A stretch of DNA of 6,564 nucleotides from a bacterium (GTDB taxonomy: Bacteria; Babelota; Babeliae; Babelales; RVW-14). Both the position numbers and the translations under genes were made by a program. The stretch is from positions 1-6,564 of the forward strand of contig JAHFBQ010000049.1 in NCBI GenBank assembly GCA_023249935.1, given 5' to 3'. This document shows positions 5,281 to 6,564 of this stretch, in pieces (positions within the stretch are counted from its first letter, which is position 1; the number at the start of each line of letters is the position of its first letter). The notes beneath the pieces are model-generated. The model was given only the letters and a program-made list of their open reading frames with translations. It was not told the origin of the DNA and ran no database searches.

Positions 5281-6230
5281 AGAAAGTAATTTTCATTGGT
5301 ACGGGGCTCCTGCTCGTAGCTGCCATTACTTGGCTAAAATTAAGCAAAGCTCCTCAATCAACAAACCATACCATCATTGGTATTTTACAAACAGCTTCGC
5401 ACCCAGCACTTGATCAGGCACGAGAAGGATTTATGAATCAACTAAAAATAGAACTAAATAACGAGGTGGATTTTATTATCCATAACTTTGAAGGCAACAT
5501 AGCAACCGGCATGTTGATGGCTCAAGCACTACAAAAAACACCCAACATCTCTGGGATTTTTGCCATAGCCACACCATCGGCACAGCTCGTAGTTTCTCTA
5601 GAAAAACAAAAACCGATCTTTATTGCCGCGGTAACTAACCCACAGATTCTTGCTGATGAAGAAAAACTACCTGATAATTTATTCGGCTCTACCGATATGA
5701 TTTCTATTGAAGAACAGGTCACAACAATAAAAACACTACTGCCACAGATTAGTACGATAGCAATCATTTTTAATCAAGGAGAAGCAAACTCAAACTTCCT
5801 GCACGAAAAAATGAAGCAAACATTCGCCGATGCTGGTTTTACAACCAAGAGCATAGGCATTACTAGCGAAGCGGAATTGGGTAATCAAGTAAAGTTTGCA
5901 TGCAATCATGCTGACCTCATTATCGCCCCTACTGATAATCTCGTCGCTACAACGGCTGGCTTTATTGCAAACATGTGCAGAGACGCAAAGATTCCCTTCA
6001 TTGTAAGCGATCCGCTATTGGTCAACCAAGGGCCTCTCCTTGCCTCAGGTGGTATCGATTACAAAAAAAGCGGGGCTGCTGCTGGTTCACTTGCTGCCAA
6101 AGTACTCACCAAGCAACCAATAAAATCAGTATTTGTTAATGCACTGCAGACAAAAACCATCGTCAATAAACAAACAATGGAAGCATTGGGGCTGACGCTA
6201 CCGCTTGAGAAAATAGAACTCGTTCAATAA
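5277..6230 (+). CDS. ABC importer substrate-binding protein, TrpX-like (ABC_sub_bind family)
   Basis: This 317-residue protein captures the substrate outside the inner membrane and delivers it to the permease encoded upstream. It opens with two Lys and a hydrophobic stretch at 4-20. No lipobox cysteine follows, so it is a signal peptide or a membrane anchor rather than a classical lipoprotein. The ligand-binding body begins with IIGILQTASHPALDQAREGF at 33-52, the hallmark block of the TrpX family, followed by FAIATPSAQ, PIFIAAVTNPQ, a GSTD loop, a second lobe with TIAIIFNQGEANS, and a closing GGIDYKKSGAAAGSLAAKVL segment. Family members include streptococcal TrpX, which binds tryptophan; aromatic amino acids are therefore plausible ligands. 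The Tyr/Phe-rich leader of the operon points to Tyr or Phe. It has a paralogue on the minus strand at the left edge. ATG 5277 overlaps the ATPase stop (ATGA). Confidence 0.94.
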   Translation: MKKVIFIGTGLLLVAAITWLKLSKAPQSTNHTIIGILQTASHPALDQAREGFMNQLKIELNNEVDFIIHNFEGNIATGMLMAQALQKTPNISGIFAIATPSAQLVVSLEKQKPIFIAAVTNPQILADEEKLPDNLFGSTDMISIEEQVTTIKTLLPQISTIAIIFNQGEANSNFLHEKMKQTFADAGFTTKSIGITSEAELGNQVKFACNHADLIIAPTDNLVATTAGFIANMCRDAKIPFIVSDPLLVNQGPLLASGGIDYKKSGAAAGSLAAKVLTKQPIKSVFVNALQTKTIVNKQTMEALGLTLPLEKIELVQ

Positions 6231-6241
6231 AGGGCTTATTT

Positions 6242-6349
6242 GTGAAGAACTTACGAATAGTACAGACACATTCTTTTAGTCAATTTAGTTATTTCTCGTA
6301 CTTTTTGTATCGGGGAACATTGGTATTGTACGGAGGTGAGTATGTTTAA
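6242..6349 (+). CDS. Tyr/Phe-rich leader peptide 2 (35 aa), between the transporter operon and the next gene
   Basis: The frame starts at GTG 6242, with AAAGGG seven bases upstream, and ends at TAA 6347-6349. It begins 11 bases after the binding-protein stop. Residues 12-24 read FSQFSYFSYFLYR, and the whole peptide has five Tyr and four Phe in 35 residues, far above chance. Tyr-Arg-Gly-Thr recurs exactly as in leader 1, and the shared Arg-Gly-Thr codons again form an RNA pairing segment. I see no separate promoter, so the leader is probably read from the transporter transcript, and read-through would then extend that transcript into the gene at 6432. The function of the peptide is inferred to be ribosome stalling at low charged tRNA-Tyr/Phe. 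It is better supported than leader 1 because of its ribosome binding site and codon density. Confidence 0.78.
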   Translation: MKNLRIVQTHSFSQFSYFSYFLYRGTLVLYGGEYV

Positions 6350-6384
6350 AAACTAAAAATTGCCGTACGTACCAAGGGCCCCGG
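6310..6384 (+). promoter_or_regulatory. Predicted antiterminator structure 2 (aromatic amino-acid attenuator)
   Basis: UCGGGG (6310-6315) can pair with CCCCGG (6379-6384), with one U-G pair, taking the 5' arm of the following terminator. The spacer AACA is identical to that in copy 1. Then UUGGUA (6320-6325) pairs with UACCAA (6370-6375), and GUACGG (6328-6333) pairs with CCGUAC (6363-6368), making a 12-base-pair hairpin with a small internal loop. The leader stop codon lies in its loop, as in copy 1. At the base of this hairpin the two copies differ by a matched C-to-U and G-to-A change, which supports the pairing. Confidence 0.68.
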
Positions 6385-6405
6385 AAAATTCCGAGGCCCT
6401 TTTTT
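6375..6405 (+). terminator. Intrinsic terminator of attenuator 2, also end of the transporter operon
   Basis: AGGGCCCCGG (6375-6384) pairs with CCGAGGCCCT (6391-6400) with one C-A mismatch (6381/6394) around AAAATT, followed by T to 6405. It is slightly weaker than the first terminator because of the mismatch. The following tail, TTTTTTATTGTTATT and then a ribosome binding site, repeats that of attenuator 1 almost base for base. Confidence 0.9.
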
Positions 6406-6431
6406 ATTGTTATTTTTTTAAAGGAACAATC

Positions 6432-6564
6432 ATGATTAAGAAAATATTAGGAATATTGTTATTGAGCGTGGTTAGTAACGCCAATCCAATGTATAGAGGC
6501 CAAGATATTACCGAAAACACCGCGTTCATTACTCAAGCAATGAAGGCATACAGAAGTTCATTAC
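6432..6564 (+). CDS. Secreted protein of unknown function, N-terminal 44 residues only
   Basis: ATG 6432 follows AAAGGA at seven bases. The first 17 residues (MIKKILGILLLSVVSNA) form a clear Sec signal peptide with a likely cleavage after Ser-Asn-Ala. The mature part begins NPMYRGQDITENTAFITQA and continues past the window edge, so no family can be named. It lies directly behind attenuator 2, so it should be made when charged tRNA-Tyr/Phe is scarce. Candidates that would fit this control are an exported enzyme or binding protein of aromatic amino-acid supply, but the sequence shown does not decide. It is a real start with an open frame to the edge. Confidence 0.8.
   Translation, partial: MIKKILGILLLSVVSNANPMYRGQDITENTAFITQAMKAYRSSL

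Noticed and set aside
6200..6262. A separate promoter for leader 2 (TTGAGA at 6205 and nearby AT-rich hexamers)
   Set aside because: No acceptable -10 lies at 16-18 bases from it; read-through from the transporter operon is simpler, though a weak promoter cannot be excluded.

Overview
This window (roughly 40% GC by eye) holds four complete protein genes of ordinary length, fragments of two more at the edges, a complete substrate-binding-protein gene (five complete genes in all), and two or three very short leader-peptide genes. The organism cannot be named from the sequence. Sec-type signal sequences on several products, a large secreted protein of unknown family and an amino-acid scavenging transporter would suit a host-associated Gram-negative-type bacterium, such as Candidatus Dependentiae, Chlamydiae or a Legionella-like lineage. 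That is a guess from gene content.

Left part, minus strand (1-3253). A Bax-inhibitor-1/YccA-family membrane protein (2505-3203) has an extended -10 promoter and is closed by a strong intrinsic terminator at 2453-2480. Next comes a secreted 515-residue protein of unknown function (793-2340), followed by a long hairpin (719-760). Last is a GTG-started substrate-binding protein of the ABC_sub_bind (TrpX-like) family that runs off the left edge. Between the hairpin and that gene lies a possible 24-codon reading frame rich in Phe and Tyr.

Right part, plus strand (3340-6564). A near-consensus sigma70-type promoter (TTGACA, 17 nt, TAGAAT) drives a leader of about 300 nt and then a three-gene ABC importer operon: permease (3680-4537), ATPase (4534-5280) and substrate-binding protein (5277-6230). 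The three genes are joined by ATGA stop/start overlaps. Eleven bases after the last gene comes a second short leader, and then a secreted protein that runs off the right edge.

The main discovery candidate is a pair of related transcription attenuators, one before the permease and one before the last gene. Each has a short reading frame crowded with Tyr and Phe codons that leads into the same four residues, Tyr-Arg-Gly-Thr. Each then has a segment able to pair with the 5' arm of the terminator, a second hairpin whose loop contains the leader stop codon, a GC-rich terminator, and a nearly identical tail up to the ribosome binding site. The hairpin base changes in step between the two copies (UCGG/CCGA versus UUGG/CCAA). 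The simplest reading is ribosome-mediated attenuation sensing charged tRNA-Tyr and/or tRNA-Phe. This predicts that the transporter imports Tyr/Phe and that the secreted protein at the right edge belongs to the same response. The mechanism and the substrate are inferred; the repeated sequence architecture is seen directly.
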